Positions 6,861-15,210 of a stretch of 22,644 bases of DNA are shown in pieces (within the stretch, counting starts at the first letter, position 1; the number at the start of each line of letters is the position of its first letter). The DNA is taken from assembly GCA_937876095.1 (NCBI GenBank), contig CALFIE010000042.1:1-22644 (forward strand). Direction: 5' to 3'. Below the pieces are notes generated by a model that ran no database searches, had not been told where the DNA came from, and saw only the letters and a program-made list of their open reading frames with translations. A program made the position numbers and the translations under genes. Source of the stretch: an uncultured Flavobacteriales bacterium (lineage in GTDB: Bacteria; Bacteroidota; Bacteroidia; Flavobacteriales; Weeksellaceae).

Positions 6861-7345
6861 TATTGAATTTCTTCTATTGCTTCTTTATTTTCTTTGATTA
6901 CTTTACTTAAAGAAAATTTCAGGTCTTTTATCTCCTTTTTGGTTAAAAATGAAATATCATATTTTAGAATGATACTTTGTGTTTTTTTGCTAGATATGGT
7001 AATGTACAATTTCTTTATAAATAAAGCATTGAATATTTCATATTTTTTTAATTTATATTTCGGAAATTCATCACTTGCAGGCTTGTTCAAAAATGGCAAA
7101 ACGTTTCTATTTTTGAAATGAAGTGCTTCTCCGTCGCTATCATATTCAAATATTTGTCTACCACTGAAATAAAATAATACGCCTAATAAAACTGGAATTA
7201 TTATAAATAAAGTACTCTCATTACCCAAAATATCAAACTTATACCTTTCTAAAAAGAAAAGTACAATTCCGAATAAAATTGTAATTATCAAATTTGTATA
7301 AATAAAATTATACAAAGGTGCTTTGTTTCGATTACTTAATCTCAT
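6860..7345 (-). CDS. Small membrane protein of unknown function in the topoisomerase IV operon
   Basis: I do not recognise the family. The 161-aa protein has two hydrophobic helices (about res 13-33 and 44-61) separated by a short loop with KFDILGNEST. A soluble C-terminal part of about 100 residues follows, with alternating beta-like segments (ALHFKNR, KLYITISS, QSIILKYDI) and a final charged helix. That layout, a two-helix hairpin followed by a small beta domain, resembles bacterial PH-like membrane proteins, but no signature proves it. It lies between parE and parC on the same strand, 81 nt after parE, and overlaps parC by one base. Co-expression with topoisomerase IV is therefore likely; a functional link is not shown. 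Composition is lysine- and isoleucine-rich like its neighbours. Confidence 0.8.
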   Translation of the reverse strand: MRLSNRNKAPLYNFIYTNLIITILFGIVLFFLERYKFDILGNESTLFIIIPVLLGVLFYFSGRQIFEYDSDGEALHFKNRNVLPFLNKPASDEFPKYKLKKYEIFNALFIKKLYITISSKKTQSIILKYDISFLTKKEIKDLKFSLSKVIKENKEAIEEIQ

Positions 7346-7426
7346 CTTATTGTGTGTTTTTTTATTTTATTTATACTAATTCATACATTAAATTATCTAT
7401 TACTATTTAGTTTTTTTTTTAACAAA

Positions 7427-9307
7427 TTATTCCTGAGTAAGTGTTACTTTTTTATCAATATCTGGATCTTCTACCACCAAATTTTCGAGGATAAAAGTTT
7501 GTCTATCTGGTGTATTTTTGCCCATATAAAACTCCAAAAGTTGTTCTATAGTTTGATCTTTGCCTAAAACCACTGGTTCTAAACGGATATCTTTTCCTAT
7601 GAAATGCTTGAATTCATCTGGAGAAATTTCACCAAGTCCTTTGAATCGGGTAATTTCAGGGTTTTTACCAAGTTCTTCTAGTGCTTTTATTCTTTCTGGT
7701 TCTGAGTAGCAATATCTGGTTTCTTTTTTATTTCTTACTCTGAAAAGTGGTGTTTGTAATATATACAAATGTCCGTTTCTAATCAGATCTGGAAAAAATT
7801 GCAAAAAGAAAGTAATCATCAGTAATCTGATGTGCATACCATCTACATCTGCATCGGTAGCAATAATTACGTGATTGTAGCGCAAATCTTCTAGAGAATC
7901 TTCAATATTCAGTGCTGCTTGAAGCAGATTAAACTCCTCATTTTCATAGACCACTTTTTTGGTCATTCCGTAGCAATTGAGTGGTTTTCCTTTGAGTGAA
8001 AATACAGCCTGAGTTTCTACATCTCTGGATTTGGTGATAGAACCAGATGCAGAATCACCTTCGGTGATGAAAATCATGGTTTCTGCTTTTCTCACCGCTT
8101 TTTGATCATTGTAATGTTGTCTGCAATCTCTGAGTTTCTTATTGTGCAGCGATACTTTTTTGGCTCTTTCTCGTGCTAATTTTTGAATTCCAGAAAGTTC
8201 TTTTCTTTCACGCTCAGAAATAATGATTTTCCTGTGGATTGCTTCAGCAACCTCTGGATTTTTGTGTAGAAAATTATCGAGTTTATTTTTCAGGAAATTG
8301 GTAATGAAGGTTCTCACCGTTTCTTTACCTGGCTCCATTTCGTTGGAACCGAGTTTGGTTTTGGTTTGTGATTCGAAAACAGGCTCTATTACCTTTACTG
8401 AAACTGCAGCAATAATGGATTTTCTGATATCTGCTGCTTCAAAATTTTTGTTATAAAATTCTCTAATGGTTTTCACAAAAGCTTCTCTGAAAGCATTAAG
8501 GTGAGTTCCACCTTGTGTAGTATTTTGACCATTCACAAAAGAAAAATAAGTTTCTGACTGGGATTTGTCTGAGTGTGTAATGGCAACTTCTATATCCTCT
8601 TCTTTGATGTGTACAATCGGATACAAAATATCGCCTTCTAATTCCTCTTCTAGCAGATCTTTCAAACCGTTTTCAGAATAGTAGGTTTCTCCGTTGAAAA
8701 CCAATTTCAAACCAGGATTTAGGTACGCATAATTGCGCAACATTCTCTCGATATATTCTTTTCTAAATTTGAAATGCTGAAAAATAGTCGCATCTGGAAC
8801 AAAAGTAATTTCGGTACCATTTTTGTCGGTAGAATCGGCTTCTTTTTGGTCATCGGTAATGATTCCTTTAGAAAATTCGGCCACTTTTACCCTACCTTCT
8901 CTTACTGATTTTACTTTGAAAAATTCTGAAAGTGCATTTACAGCTTTGGTACCAACTCCATTTAGACCAACTGATTTTTTGAACGCTTTGGAATCGTATT
9001 TTCCACCGGTGTTCATTTTAGAAACTGCATCTACCACTTTACCAAGCGGAATTCCACGTCCGAAATCGCGAACCGAAACTTTGCCTTCATCTACTTTTAT
9101 TTCGATGCGTTTTCCGGCTTTCATTACAAATTCATCTATGGAATTATCTATAATTTCTTTCAATAAAATATAGATACCATCGTCTGCAGATGAGCCATCT
9201 CCTAATTTACCGATGTACATTCCGGGACGAATTCGAATGTGCTCTTGCCAATCCAATGTCCTAATATTGTCATCGGTATATTGTGTTTGTACGTTTTCTT
9301 CGTTCAT
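7427..9307 (-). CDS. parE: DNA topoisomerase IV subunit B
   Basis: This is the ATPase subunit of topoisomerase IV. The GHKL ATPase domain shows the N-box EIIDNSIDE (res 51-59), DFGRGIP (81-87) and the ATP lid GLNGVGTKAVNALS (114-127). The transducer domain carries the switch QTK loop (Q314-K316). The TOPRIM domain has EGDSASGS (416-423) and the metal-binding DADVDG (485-490), followed by a conserved RFKGLGE (554-560). The length, 626 aa, is the ParE size and lacks the large insertion of some GyrB proteins. It is the first gene of a probable unit with the small membrane-protein gene, parC and the rhomboid gene. A promoter-like sequence lies 23-49 nt upstream. Confidence 0.93.
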   Translation of the reverse strand: MNEENVQTQYTDDNIRTLDWQEHIRIRPGMYIGKLGDGSSADDGIYILLKEIIDNSIDEFVMKAGKRIEIKVDEGKVSVRDFGRGIPLGKVVDAVSKMNTGGKYDSKAFKKSVGLNGVGTKAVNALSEFFKVKSVREGRVKVAEFSKGIITDDQKEADSTDKNGTEITFVPDATIFQHFKFRKEYIERMLRNYAYLNPGLKLVFNGETYYSENGLKDLLEEELEGDILYPIVHIKEEDIEVAITHSDKSQSETYFSFVNGQNTTQGGTHLNAFREAFVKTIREFYNKNFEAADIRKSIIAAVSVKVIEPVFESQTKTKLGSNEMEPGKETVRTFITNFLKNKLDNFLHKNPEVAEAIHRKIIISERERKELSGIQKLARERAKKVSLHNKKLRDCRQHYNDQKAVRKAETMIFITEGDSASGSITKSRDVETQAVFSLKGKPLNCYGMTKKVVYENEEFNLLQAALNIEDSLEDLRYNHVIIATDADVDGMHIRLLMITFFLQFFPDLIRNGHLYILQTPLFRVRNKKETRYCYSEPERIKALEELGKNPEITRFKGLGEISPDEFKHFIGKDIRLEPVVLGKDQTIEQLLEFYMGKNTPDRQTFILENLVVEDPDIDKKVTLTQE

Positions 9308-9329
9308 AAGATCTGCCTATTGCTTTTTA

Positions 9330-9356
9330 CAAATTACCTAAAGATAAAATTTGCAA
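9330..9356 (-). promoter_or_regulatory. Probable parE promoter
   Basis: On the minus strand TTG (9354-9356) is followed after 17 nt by TAATTTG (9330-9336). The -7 box is one T short of TAnnTTTG, but spacing and position, about 23 nt before the ATG, are right. The adjacent stretch 9361-9534 is AT-rich and holds nothing else I can identify. Confidence 0.5.
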
Positions 9357-9534
9357 CAACATACAAATATATTGAAATGATGGTAATTTTGAAAATTTTG
9401 TGGAAAAATTTTTCTGAATTTAGCAATTTCCGATTATTGATTTTAATACAATCAAAGATGACAAATCTTATTGCTAATTTCAAAATTACAAAATAATTTT
9501 ATGTTTTTTTGCAGATTTAATTACTAAAATAAAA

Positions 9535-9559
9535 AATCGAGTAAAAAATTTACTCGATT
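9535..9559 (-). terminator. Terminator downstream of ychF
   Basis: Eleven-base perfect arms AATCGAGTAAA (9535-9545) and TTTACTCGATT (9549-9559) with a 3-nt loop are followed on the minus strand by TTTTTATTTTAG. It stops transcription of ychF roughly 200 nt after its stop codon, so repeat copy 2 lies inside the ychF 3'-UTR. Confidence 0.8.
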
Positions 9560-9589
9560 GATATTTGGTGAACGTTTTCTAATTTGACG

Positions 9590-9745
9590 AAATCGCGCCC
9601 CGATTTGCTCTTATTTTTTATTTTTTTTTTGAATCGGCGAACCACCTTGTTAGGTTTGAGCGGAAATCCTTTTTACCAAGTTTGAGGCGGCTTCGCCGCC
9701 GCAAACTTGGTAAAAAGATTGGGAGCGGAAGTCGGAAATTGGCGC
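9590..9745 (-). repeat. Dispersed 3'-UTR palindromic element, copy 2
   Basis: On the minus strand this 156-bp element begins GCGCCAATTTCC and ends GGGGCGCGATTT, matching copy 1 (1514-1670) in all flank blocks. The hairpin differs: outer arms CCAAGTTTG (9676-9684) and CAAACTTGG (9702-9710), an A/G mismatch, inner arms GGCGGC (9686-9691) and GCCGCC (9695-9700), and the loop TTC as in copy 1. Outer pairing continues through CTTTTTA/TAAAAAG. It starts about 10 nt after the ychF stop and ends before the ychF terminator. Confidence 0.85.
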
Positions 9746-9755
9746 AAAAAAAATA

Positions 9756-10847
9756 CTACACGTTGAAACGGAAATGCATCACATCGCCATCTTGTACAAT
9801 ATATTCTTTGCCTTCTACACCGAGTTTTCCGGCTTCTTTTACTTTGGCTTCTGAACCAAATTTCACAAAATCTTCGTAATGAATAACTTCTGCACGTATA
9901 AAACCTTTCTCGAAATCGGTATGGATAACTCCGGCTGCTTGTGGCGCAGTCCAACCTTTCTCGATCGTCCAAGCGCGAACTTCTTTTACACCTGCAGTGA
10001 AATAGGTCTGCAATTTGAGTAAATGATAGGCTTGTCTGATCAATCGATTAACTCCTGGTTCTTCTAAACCGAGTTCTTCTAAAAACATTTGTCTTTCTTC
10101 GAAGGTTTCTAACTCATTGATATCTGCTTCGATTTGAGCTGCAAGTACGATGGTATCTGCATTTTCTCTGGTTGCCATTTCCTCGATTTTGGCAATCCAA
10201 GGATTTCCGTTTTTTATAGAATTTTCGTCTACATTGCAAACGTACAATACTGGTTTTTTGGTTAATAGATGGATATCATCTATAATTGCCTTGGTAAAAT
10301 CGTCGGTCGGGAATTCTCTTACATTGTTTCCACTTTCTACAAATTCGTTAAGTTTCAGTAATGTTTCGTAGGTAAGAACGTCTTCTTTTTTTCCTGATTT
10401 TATAAATTTTTTGGCTTTGTCTACAGCTTTTCCTAATGTTTCAAGATCTTTTAGTTGTAATTCTATATCTATAATTTCTTTGTCGCGAATTGGGTCTACT
10501 GTTCCTTCTACGTGAACGATATTACCGTTTTCGAAACAACGCAAAACGTGGATAATTGCCTCACATTCTCTGATGTTTGCCAAAAATTGGTTACCCAAAC
10601 CTTCTCCTTTGCTTGCACCTTTTACCAAACCTGCAATATCTACAATTTCAACTACTGCTGGTAAAACTCTCTCCGGATTTACTAATTTTTCGAGTTCGAA
10701 AAGTCGCTGATCTGGTACAGAAACAGTGCCTAAATTAGGTTCTATAGTACAAAACGGATAGTTTGCAGATTGTGCTTTTGCGTTGCTAAGACAGTTAAAA
10801 AGGGTTGATTTGCCTACATTTGGCAAACCTACGATTCCACATTTCAT
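9756..10847 (-). CDS. ychF: Redox-regulated ribosome-binding ATPase YchF
   Basis: YchF/OLA1 is a universally conserved Obg-related P-loop NTPase that binds the ribosome and prefers ATP over GTP. The P-loop GLPNVGKST is at res 7-15, the G3 motif DIAG at 70-73, and a coiled-coil domain covers about 130-200. The G4 position reads NVDE (205-208) instead of NKxD, which explains the nucleotide preference. The C-terminal TGS domain runs from about 278 to the end, with the typical AWTIEKGWTAPQAAGVIH segment. The length (363 aa) is standard. The gene is monocistronic: its own -7 box lies 62 nt upstream, and after the stop come repeat copy 2 and a terminator. Confidence 0.96.
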   Translation of the reverse strand: MKCGIVGLPNVGKSTLFNCLSNAKAQSANYPFCTIEPNLGTVSVPDQRLFELEKLVNPERVLPAVVEIVDIAGLVKGASKGEGLGNQFLANIRECEAIIHVLRCFENGNIVHVEGTVDPIRDKEIIDIELQLKDLETLGKAVDKAKKFIKSGKKEDVLTYETLLKLNEFVESGNNVREFPTDDFTKAIIDDIHLLTKKPVLYVCNVDENSIKNGNPWIAKIEEMATRENADTIVLAAQIEADINELETFEERQMFLEELGLEEPGVNRLIRQAYHLLKLQTYFTAGVKEVRAWTIEKGWTAPQAAGVIHTDFEKGFIRAEVIHYEDFVKFGSEAKVKEAGKLGVEGKEYIVQDGDVMHFRFNV

Positions 10848-10908
10848 ATTTTTTTCAATATTTATAGTTGTAGGTTCAAAGTATTTGAACGCATAAAATA
10901 AAGGTCTG

Positions 10909-10916
10909 CAAAGATA
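10909..10916 (-). promoter_or_regulatory. -7 box of the ychF promoter
   Basis: The minus strand reads TATCTTTG followed by CAG, an exact TAnnTTTG match. It lies about 62 nt upstream of the ychF ATG. No clear -33 TTG was found at the usual distance. The rest of the 191-nt gap between ychF and clpS shows only a weak 5-bp stem (TGTAA/TTACA near 11010-11024). Confidence 0.55.
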
Positions 10917-11038
10917 GTAATATAGAATTAGAAAATAAAGTACTTTGTATTATTACCGCAAAAGAAACAAAAGGTAATTATTAAATAAAAAATTCAAAAG
11001 TTTGCAAAATGTAAGCTTTTACACTAAAAACACGAAAA

Positions 11039-11401
11039 TTAGACAATTTCTGAGGTCAAACTGCGGATTAGCAATTTCTCGTGCATAGATTTAAGTACCT
11101 CTAAAGAACCTGTTTTTACGGTGCATTTCCCTTTGTAATGCACTAGCAAAGTACACTGTTCTGCTTGTTCAGGTGTATGTTCGCAAATTTCGATAAGAGA
11201 TTCTATCACAAAATCGAAGGTATTGACTTCATCATTCCACAAAACCAATTTATAAATTTCATCTACTTCATCTAGAAGTGCTACTTCCTCTTCGTATTCA
11301 CGTTTTGGATTATCATAGGATTTATGATGCACAACAATGTTGCAAATTGGCTTCGCTATTTTTTCATTAATAATAAATGTAGATTCTACGTTGGTCATCA
11401 T
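11039..11401 (-). CDS. clpS: ATP-dependent Clp protease adaptor ClpS
   Basis: ClpS delivers N-degron substrates to the Clp AAA+ protease. The core domain spans about res 47-115. The N-degron pocket is recognisable: N56 and D57 of WNDEVNTFDFVI correspond to N34 and D35 of E. coli ClpS, and H88 in VHYKGK to H66. The gatekeeper methionine (M40 in E. coli) is replaced by phenylalanine (F62), and D36 by glutamate (E58). The N-terminal 45 residues form a longer acidic, probably flexible tail (REYEEEVALLDEVDE) that would enter the ClpA or ClpC channel. The ATG overlaps the stop of the upstream CNNM gene by one base (TAATGATG). A second in-frame ATG follows immediately, so the start may be one codon later. 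Confidence 0.9.
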   Translation of the reverse strand: MMTNVESTFIINEKIAKPICNIVVHHKSYDNPKREYEEEVALLDEVDEIYKLVLWNDEVNTFDFVIESLIEICEHTPEQAEQCTLLVHYKGKCTVKTGSLEVLKSMHEKLLIRSLTSEIV

Positions 11402-12753
11402 TAAATATTCTCAATAGTTTCAATGATTTCATCTGCAAGATTGGGTTCGTTGTAGGTCAACTCCACCATTTCTACACTTTTGTTATTCATTTTCAAAATT
11501 TTGAAATGATAGTCATCTATTGCAAATTCCTGATTTTCTTCTGGGATATCTTCTAATTCGTGCAAAATGAGTCCTGCCAAAGTATTGTATTCACCTTCTA
11601 CCAATAATTTTTTAGGCAAATATTCATTAATTTCTTCTAATGGTTGTGTTGCTTTTACCCAAAAAATGTTTTCGCCTACTTTGTCTACAATTTTCTCTTC
11701 ATCATCTTCCTCATCCTGAATTTCACCAACCAATTCTTCTAAAATATCTTCTAAGGTGATAATTCCTTCGGTACCACCAAATTCATCAATTACAATAGCG
11801 AGATGCTGTTTTTTAACTTGAAAAACATTCAGTAAATCTGAAATTTTCTTGCTACCAACTACAAAGAATGCTTCTTTCAAGAAATCCCGAAGTTCAAAAT
11901 CTTTGTTTTTGATGTATTCTCTCATAATTTCTTTGGTATAGAATACCCCAATTACATTGTCTATAGAATCTTCATAAACAGGTAATCTGGAGTAACCTGA
12001 CTCCATAATTTTTTCTAAAATTTCTTCTTTGGAGTCTTCTATATCTATAGAAAGTATGTTTTGGCGAGGTACCATTACGTGTTTTGCAGTATGATCTGTA
12101 AAATCAAACGCATTTTTGATGATTTCGTAATTTTCTTCTTCAATTTCTCCGCTATCTGCAGATTGTTTCACCAAGAGTTGCAATTCTTCGGTAGAATGTA
12201 TCTCGTGTTCTGAAGCAGGATTTACGCCTATTAATCTAAGAATTGCTGAAGAAAGCGCATTCATCAACCAAATAAACGGGCGGAAAATATTGTAAAAAAT
12301 ACTTAGCGGAGTTGCTATATACATGGTAGTTTGCTCCGGTTTTCTGATGGCAAAAGATTTTGGTACTAATTCCCCAAAAACAATGTGCATGATGGTAATG
12401 ATAGTGAAACTCACTACTACCGAAATGGTTGTAAGTACCGATGGCGAAATTGCGAGATCAAAAAGATTGAAAAATTTGGTAAACAAGTGTTCCAAAGAAC
12501 TTTCACCAACCCAACCTAATGCCAATGAAGCCAACGTAATTCCTAATTGAGTGGCAGAAAGATAAGCGTCTAAATTTTTAATGATTTTTTCAGCTTGTTT
12601 TGCCAAGCTGTTTCCTTCTGATGCTTTTATTTGTATTTGCGAATACCTCACTTTTACAATAGAGAATTCTGCCGCCACAAAAAAACCATTTAGAAGTACT
12701 AAAAGTAGGGCGATGATTAGTTTTATTACATAATCGTAACTGTCGGGGTCCAT
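11401..12753 (-). CDS. CNNM/CorC-type membrane protein (DUF21, CBS pair, CorC_HlyC)
   Basis: This 450-aa protein has the architecture of the CNNM / HlyC-CorC family, often labelled hemolysin. An N-terminal DUF21 membrane domain with about four helices (res 8-175) contains the conserved NGFFVAAEFS (22-31), TQLGITLASLALGWVGE (68-84) and GELVPKS (127-133). A paired CBS module (about 215-345) carries VMVPR (226-230), SRLPVY (255-260) and DEFGGTEGIITLEDILEE (323-340). A C-terminal CorC_HlyC transporter-associated domain spans about 355-445. Characterised relatives export Mg2+ or otherwise control divalent cations with nucleotide binding by the CBS pair. Flavobacterial GldE belongs to the same superfamily, but no gld genes are nearby, so GldE is not proposed. 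It overlaps clpS by one base and has its own promoter. Confidence 0.9.
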   Translation of the reverse strand: MDPDSYDYVIKLIIALLLVLLNGFFVAAEFSIVKVRYSQIQIKASEGNSLAKQAEKIIKNLDAYLSATQLGITLASLALGWVGESSLEHLFTKFFNLFDLAISPSVLTTISVVVSFTIITIMHIVFGELVPKSFAIRKPEQTTMYIATPLSIFYNIFRPFIWLMNALSSAILRLIGVNPASEHEIHSTEELQLLVKQSADSGEIEEENYEIIKNAFDFTDHTAKHVMVPRQNILSIDIEDSKEEILEKIMESGYSRLPVYEDSIDNVIGVFYTKEIMREYIKNKDFELRDFLKEAFFVVGSKKISDLLNVFQVKKQHLAIVIDEFGGTEGIITLEDILEELVGEIQDEEDDEEKIVDKVGENIFWVKATQPLEEINEYLPKKLLVEGEYNTLAGLILHELEDIPEENQEFAIDDYHFKILKMNNKSVEMVELTYNEPNLADEIIETIENI

Positions 12754-12777
12754 TTATTTTAAATATACAATATATTG

Positions 12778-12785
12778 CAAATATA
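12778..12785 (-). promoter_or_regulatory. -7 box of the CNNM-clpS promoter
   Basis: TATATTTG followed by CA on the minus strand is an exact TAnnTTTG match 25 nt upstream of the CNNM gene. A weak TTTC lies 17 nt further upstream. It separates this two-gene unit from the kinase unit ending at 12820. Confidence 0.55.
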
Positions 12786-12819
12786 TAGATATTTTTTTTA
12801 TTGAAATTTTTACCAAAAT

Positions 12820-13755
12820 TTAGTCGAGCGTCTTGGTTGCTTTAGCTGTTTTTTCGGTACCATTTTTTGTTTTTTCATAGACTTCTATCAAGTAATTTCC
12901 TCTTGCGAAATCTTCTGAATCCCAAACCAACTCAATGTTTTTTTCTTCGCCTTTTGTATAGTTTACCGTCACTTTATCGGAATAAGTGGTGTCTACTCCA
13001 TTTAATTTAAAAGTTCCTGGTGTTTTATTGGTAAATGTAGCTGCAGTACCATCTGGTCGTTTCACTATGATGTAGAATTCTTTGTCACCAGAATCTGCAA
13101 TTACATTTTTAATAATGTCAAAACTTACTTTGATTCTATCAATTCTAGAAGCTTTGTCTGTTTCTACTTCTTTTCCGTTGCTTCTAATCTTGAAACTTCT
13201 CATCACAAAGTTAGATAATGCCAAATAAGATGCGGTACTAAGAAGGGTTTCCTTATTCTCGGTTTCTTTTTTCGCAAAAATATATTTGGAATTAAGTTCT
13301 GTCTTTGCTTTTTCTAGATTAGTAATCTTTATGTTGAGCTGATTGAGTTCTTTTTCGGAAATAATATTTTTACTTTCTAAAATGTTCATATCAGTTTCTA
13401 GATTGCCTTTTTCAGATTCCAAAGCACTTACTTTTTTTTGGTATTCGTCTAAAACCGATTGCGAAATGCTTTTCATGATTTTTTTTGCTTCTACTAATTC
13501 TTCTTCAGAAATGGTATTTTTCTTAAAAAGCATTTCAAGTTTTTGCTGTTGCATTTGGATTACCTTGTTGCTGATATTAAGTGAACCTACCTTACTTTGC
13601 ATGTCTCTTTGCATGTTTTGGTAATCCGCTTTCAGATCATTGAACTGAGATTTTATCTGTGCTTGTGACATTTCGCCATTTAAACTATCATATAGCAAAT
13701 AACCAGAAAGAGCCAGAACCAAAACCGAAAGTAGGATGATTATTATGTTTTTCAT
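12820..13755 (-). CDS. Membrane-anchored coiled-coil protein of unknown function
   Basis: I do not recognise a named family. The 311-aa protein starts with one hydrophobic helix (res 3-22, probably an uncleaved anchor). A long heptad-rich coiled coil follows (about 30-168). A C-terminal region with beta-strand character (about 185-305) contains FYIIVKRPDGTAATF and NYLIEVYEKTKNGTE and looks like a small extracytoplasmic beta-sandwich. The coiled coil contains an internal repeat: KNTISEEELVEAKKI and KNIISEKELNQLNIK. The ATG lies 12 nt after the stop of the upstream sensor kinase gene, so the two are almost certainly co-transcribed. A role as a cell-envelope partner or sensor accessory of that kinase is plausible inference only. 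Confidence 0.75.
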   Translation of the reverse strand: MKNIIIILLSVLVLALSGYLLYDSLNGEMSQAQIKSQFNDLKADYQNMQRDMQSKVGSLNISNKVIQMQQQKLEMLFKKNTISEEELVEAKKIMKSISQSVLDEYQKKVSALESEKGNLETDMNILESKNIISEKELNQLNIKITNLEKAKTELNSKYIFAKKETENKETLLSTASYLALSNFVMRSFKIRSNGKEVETDKASRIDRIKVSFDIIKNVIADSGDKEFYIIVKRPDGTAATFTNKTPGTFKLNGVDTTYSDKVTVNYTKGEEKNIELVWDSEDFARGNYLIEVYEKTKNGTEKTAKATKTLD

Positions 13756-13767
13756 GCTTAATAGTTA

Positions 13768-15186
13768 TTATTTTGGGAACTCCACAAAAAAAGTAGTTCC
13801 TGTTCCGTTTTTAGTTTCAAACCAGATTTTTCCTTTGTAATCTTCTACAATTTTTTTAACCATAGACAAACCAAGTCCCATTCCTGTAGATTTGGTTGTA
13901 AATTTAGGTTCAAAAATTTTCTCCCTGAATTCTTCAGGAACACCATTCCCATTATCTACAATAGAAATTACAAATTTATTTCTTTCGTTTTTCAAAATTA
14001 CATAAATTTTCGCAATCTTATTAGTTGGAATTGATTGAATTGCATTTTTTACAATATTAGTAACAATTCTAGATAAATACAAGCTATCAATTTTATAGAA
14101 AAGTTCTTCAACATTACTCTCAAAAATAACTTCAGATTCAGGAAAAATATCAATTGTTCTACTAATTGTTTTCACCACATTGATCTCAGTGTCTGAATTC
14201 GTTGGCATTTTTGCAAAATCTGAAAAGGATTTGGTGATGGAGGAAATAATGTCGATCTGGTGAATCACAGACTTTGTGAGATTGTCTACTTTTTCTACAT
14301 TATCTTCATCTGAATTGCGAAATTTTCTGTGAAAATTTTGAATGGTGAGTTTGAGTGGAGTAAGTGGATTATTGATTTCGTGAGCTACTTGTTTTGCCAT
14401 TTCTTTCCAGGCTTCCTCTCGTTCGGTTTTTTGTAAAAGCAATGTTTGTTCCTCAATTTTCTCAACCATTTGGTTGTAAGAATCTACCAAAGGCTTAATC
14501 TCATCATTATAAGCATACGCAATTGGCTGATTATTGGTAGAAATTTTGGTGTCTTTTAGTTTATCTGCAATAGTTTCTATTTTTTTGGTCAAATTTTTAG
14601 AAATAAACATGGCTACAAAACCACTGAGAATCATTAAAAAAATAATGACTAAAAAATACTGCTTCAGAATAACCCAAAGTTGAAATTTGTTGTGGGTATT
14701 ATCTACTAATTTTTGGGTACTAAGAATTGCTAATGGTATATTATTTTTTTTTATGTAATCGTAACTTACCAATAATTTATTGTTTTTCTCTTTCCTAGTA
14801 CTATCAATCACTAGTACAGTGATGCTATTTTTGAGATCTTTTAGCACTTGTTTGTTGAGCTGATCATTTTGTTTCAAGTTACTGGCAAATAATTTACCAT
14901 CTAGATCATACACATTGATATTGGTATTGAAAATAGAAGCCGTTTCAAAAATTTTATTTTGAAAAATACTATCACGATTTTTGGTTACATTGGGTTCAGA
15001 ATTCAATGTATAAGTGAAGGATTGCAAAATTTCAGACTCAACTCGTAAAAATTCCTGTTTTCTATTTTCTTCGACATTTTTCTTATTTTGATACAAATTG
15101 AAAAAAGCCATTATAGTAAGGAAAAACAAATTGATTAGCAACAATGCAATGAATATTTTGTGCCGGAAAAGGTAACTTTCTTTCAT
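13768..15186 (-). CDS. Sensor histidine kinase, NtrY-like, orphan
   Basis: This membrane-bound histidine kinase is 472 aa from the chosen ATG. Transmembrane helix 1 (about res 10-30) is followed by an extracytoplasmic sensor region of about 140 residues containing VYDLDGKLFASN, Cache/PAS-like. Helix 2 lies near 175-197, then a HAMP-like linker. The H-box is AHEINNPLTPLKL with phospho-acceptor H269. The HATPase domain has the N-box NIVKNAIQSIP, G1 DNGNGVPEE, F-box EPKFTTK and G2 GMGLGLSMVKKI. The H-box is of the NtrY/PorY-like type. No response regulator is adjacent. An in-frame ATG at 15207 is possible, but the -7 box at 15211-15218 would place transcription start on that codon, so the ATG at 15186 is preferred. 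The next gene is the coiled-coil protein 12 nt downstream. Confidence 0.88.
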   Translation of the reverse strand: MKESYLFRHKIFIALLLINLFFLTIMAFFNLYQNKKNVEENRKQEFLRVESEILQSFTYTLNSEPNVTKNRDSIFQNKIFETASIFNTNINVYDLDGKLFASNLKQNDQLNKQVLKDLKNSITVLVIDSTRKEKNNKLLVSYDYIKKNNIPLAILSTQKLVDNTHNKFQLWVILKQYFLVIIFLMILSGFVAMFISKNLTKKIETIADKLKDTKISTNNQPIAYAYNDEIKPLVDSYNQMVEKIEEQTLLLQKTEREEAWKEMAKQVAHEINNPLTPLKLTIQNFHRKFRNSDEDNVEKVDNLTKSVIHQIDIISSITKSFSDFAKMPTNSDTEINVVKTISRTIDIFPESEVIFESNVEELFYKIDSLYLSRIVTNIVKNAIQSIPTNKIAKIYVILKNERNKFVISIVDNGNGVPEEFREKIFEPKFTTKSTGMGLGLSMVKKIVEDYKGKIWFETKNGTGTTFFVEFPK

Positions 15187-15210
15187 CAATTGATTACCGT
15201 GAATCATTTA

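Noticed and set aside
4251..9307. Calling the pair gyrA and gyrB
   Set aside because: The B subunit is 626 aa (ParE size), the A subunit lacks the GyrA-box, and the linked B-A arrangement fits parE-parC in Bacteroidota; some uncertainty remains without a tree.
9673..9972. Minus-strand 99-aa reading frame over the end of ychF and the repeat
   Set aside because: It is an Arg/Ser/Cys-rich shadow of ychF in another frame that runs into the repeat hairpin; no family resemblance.
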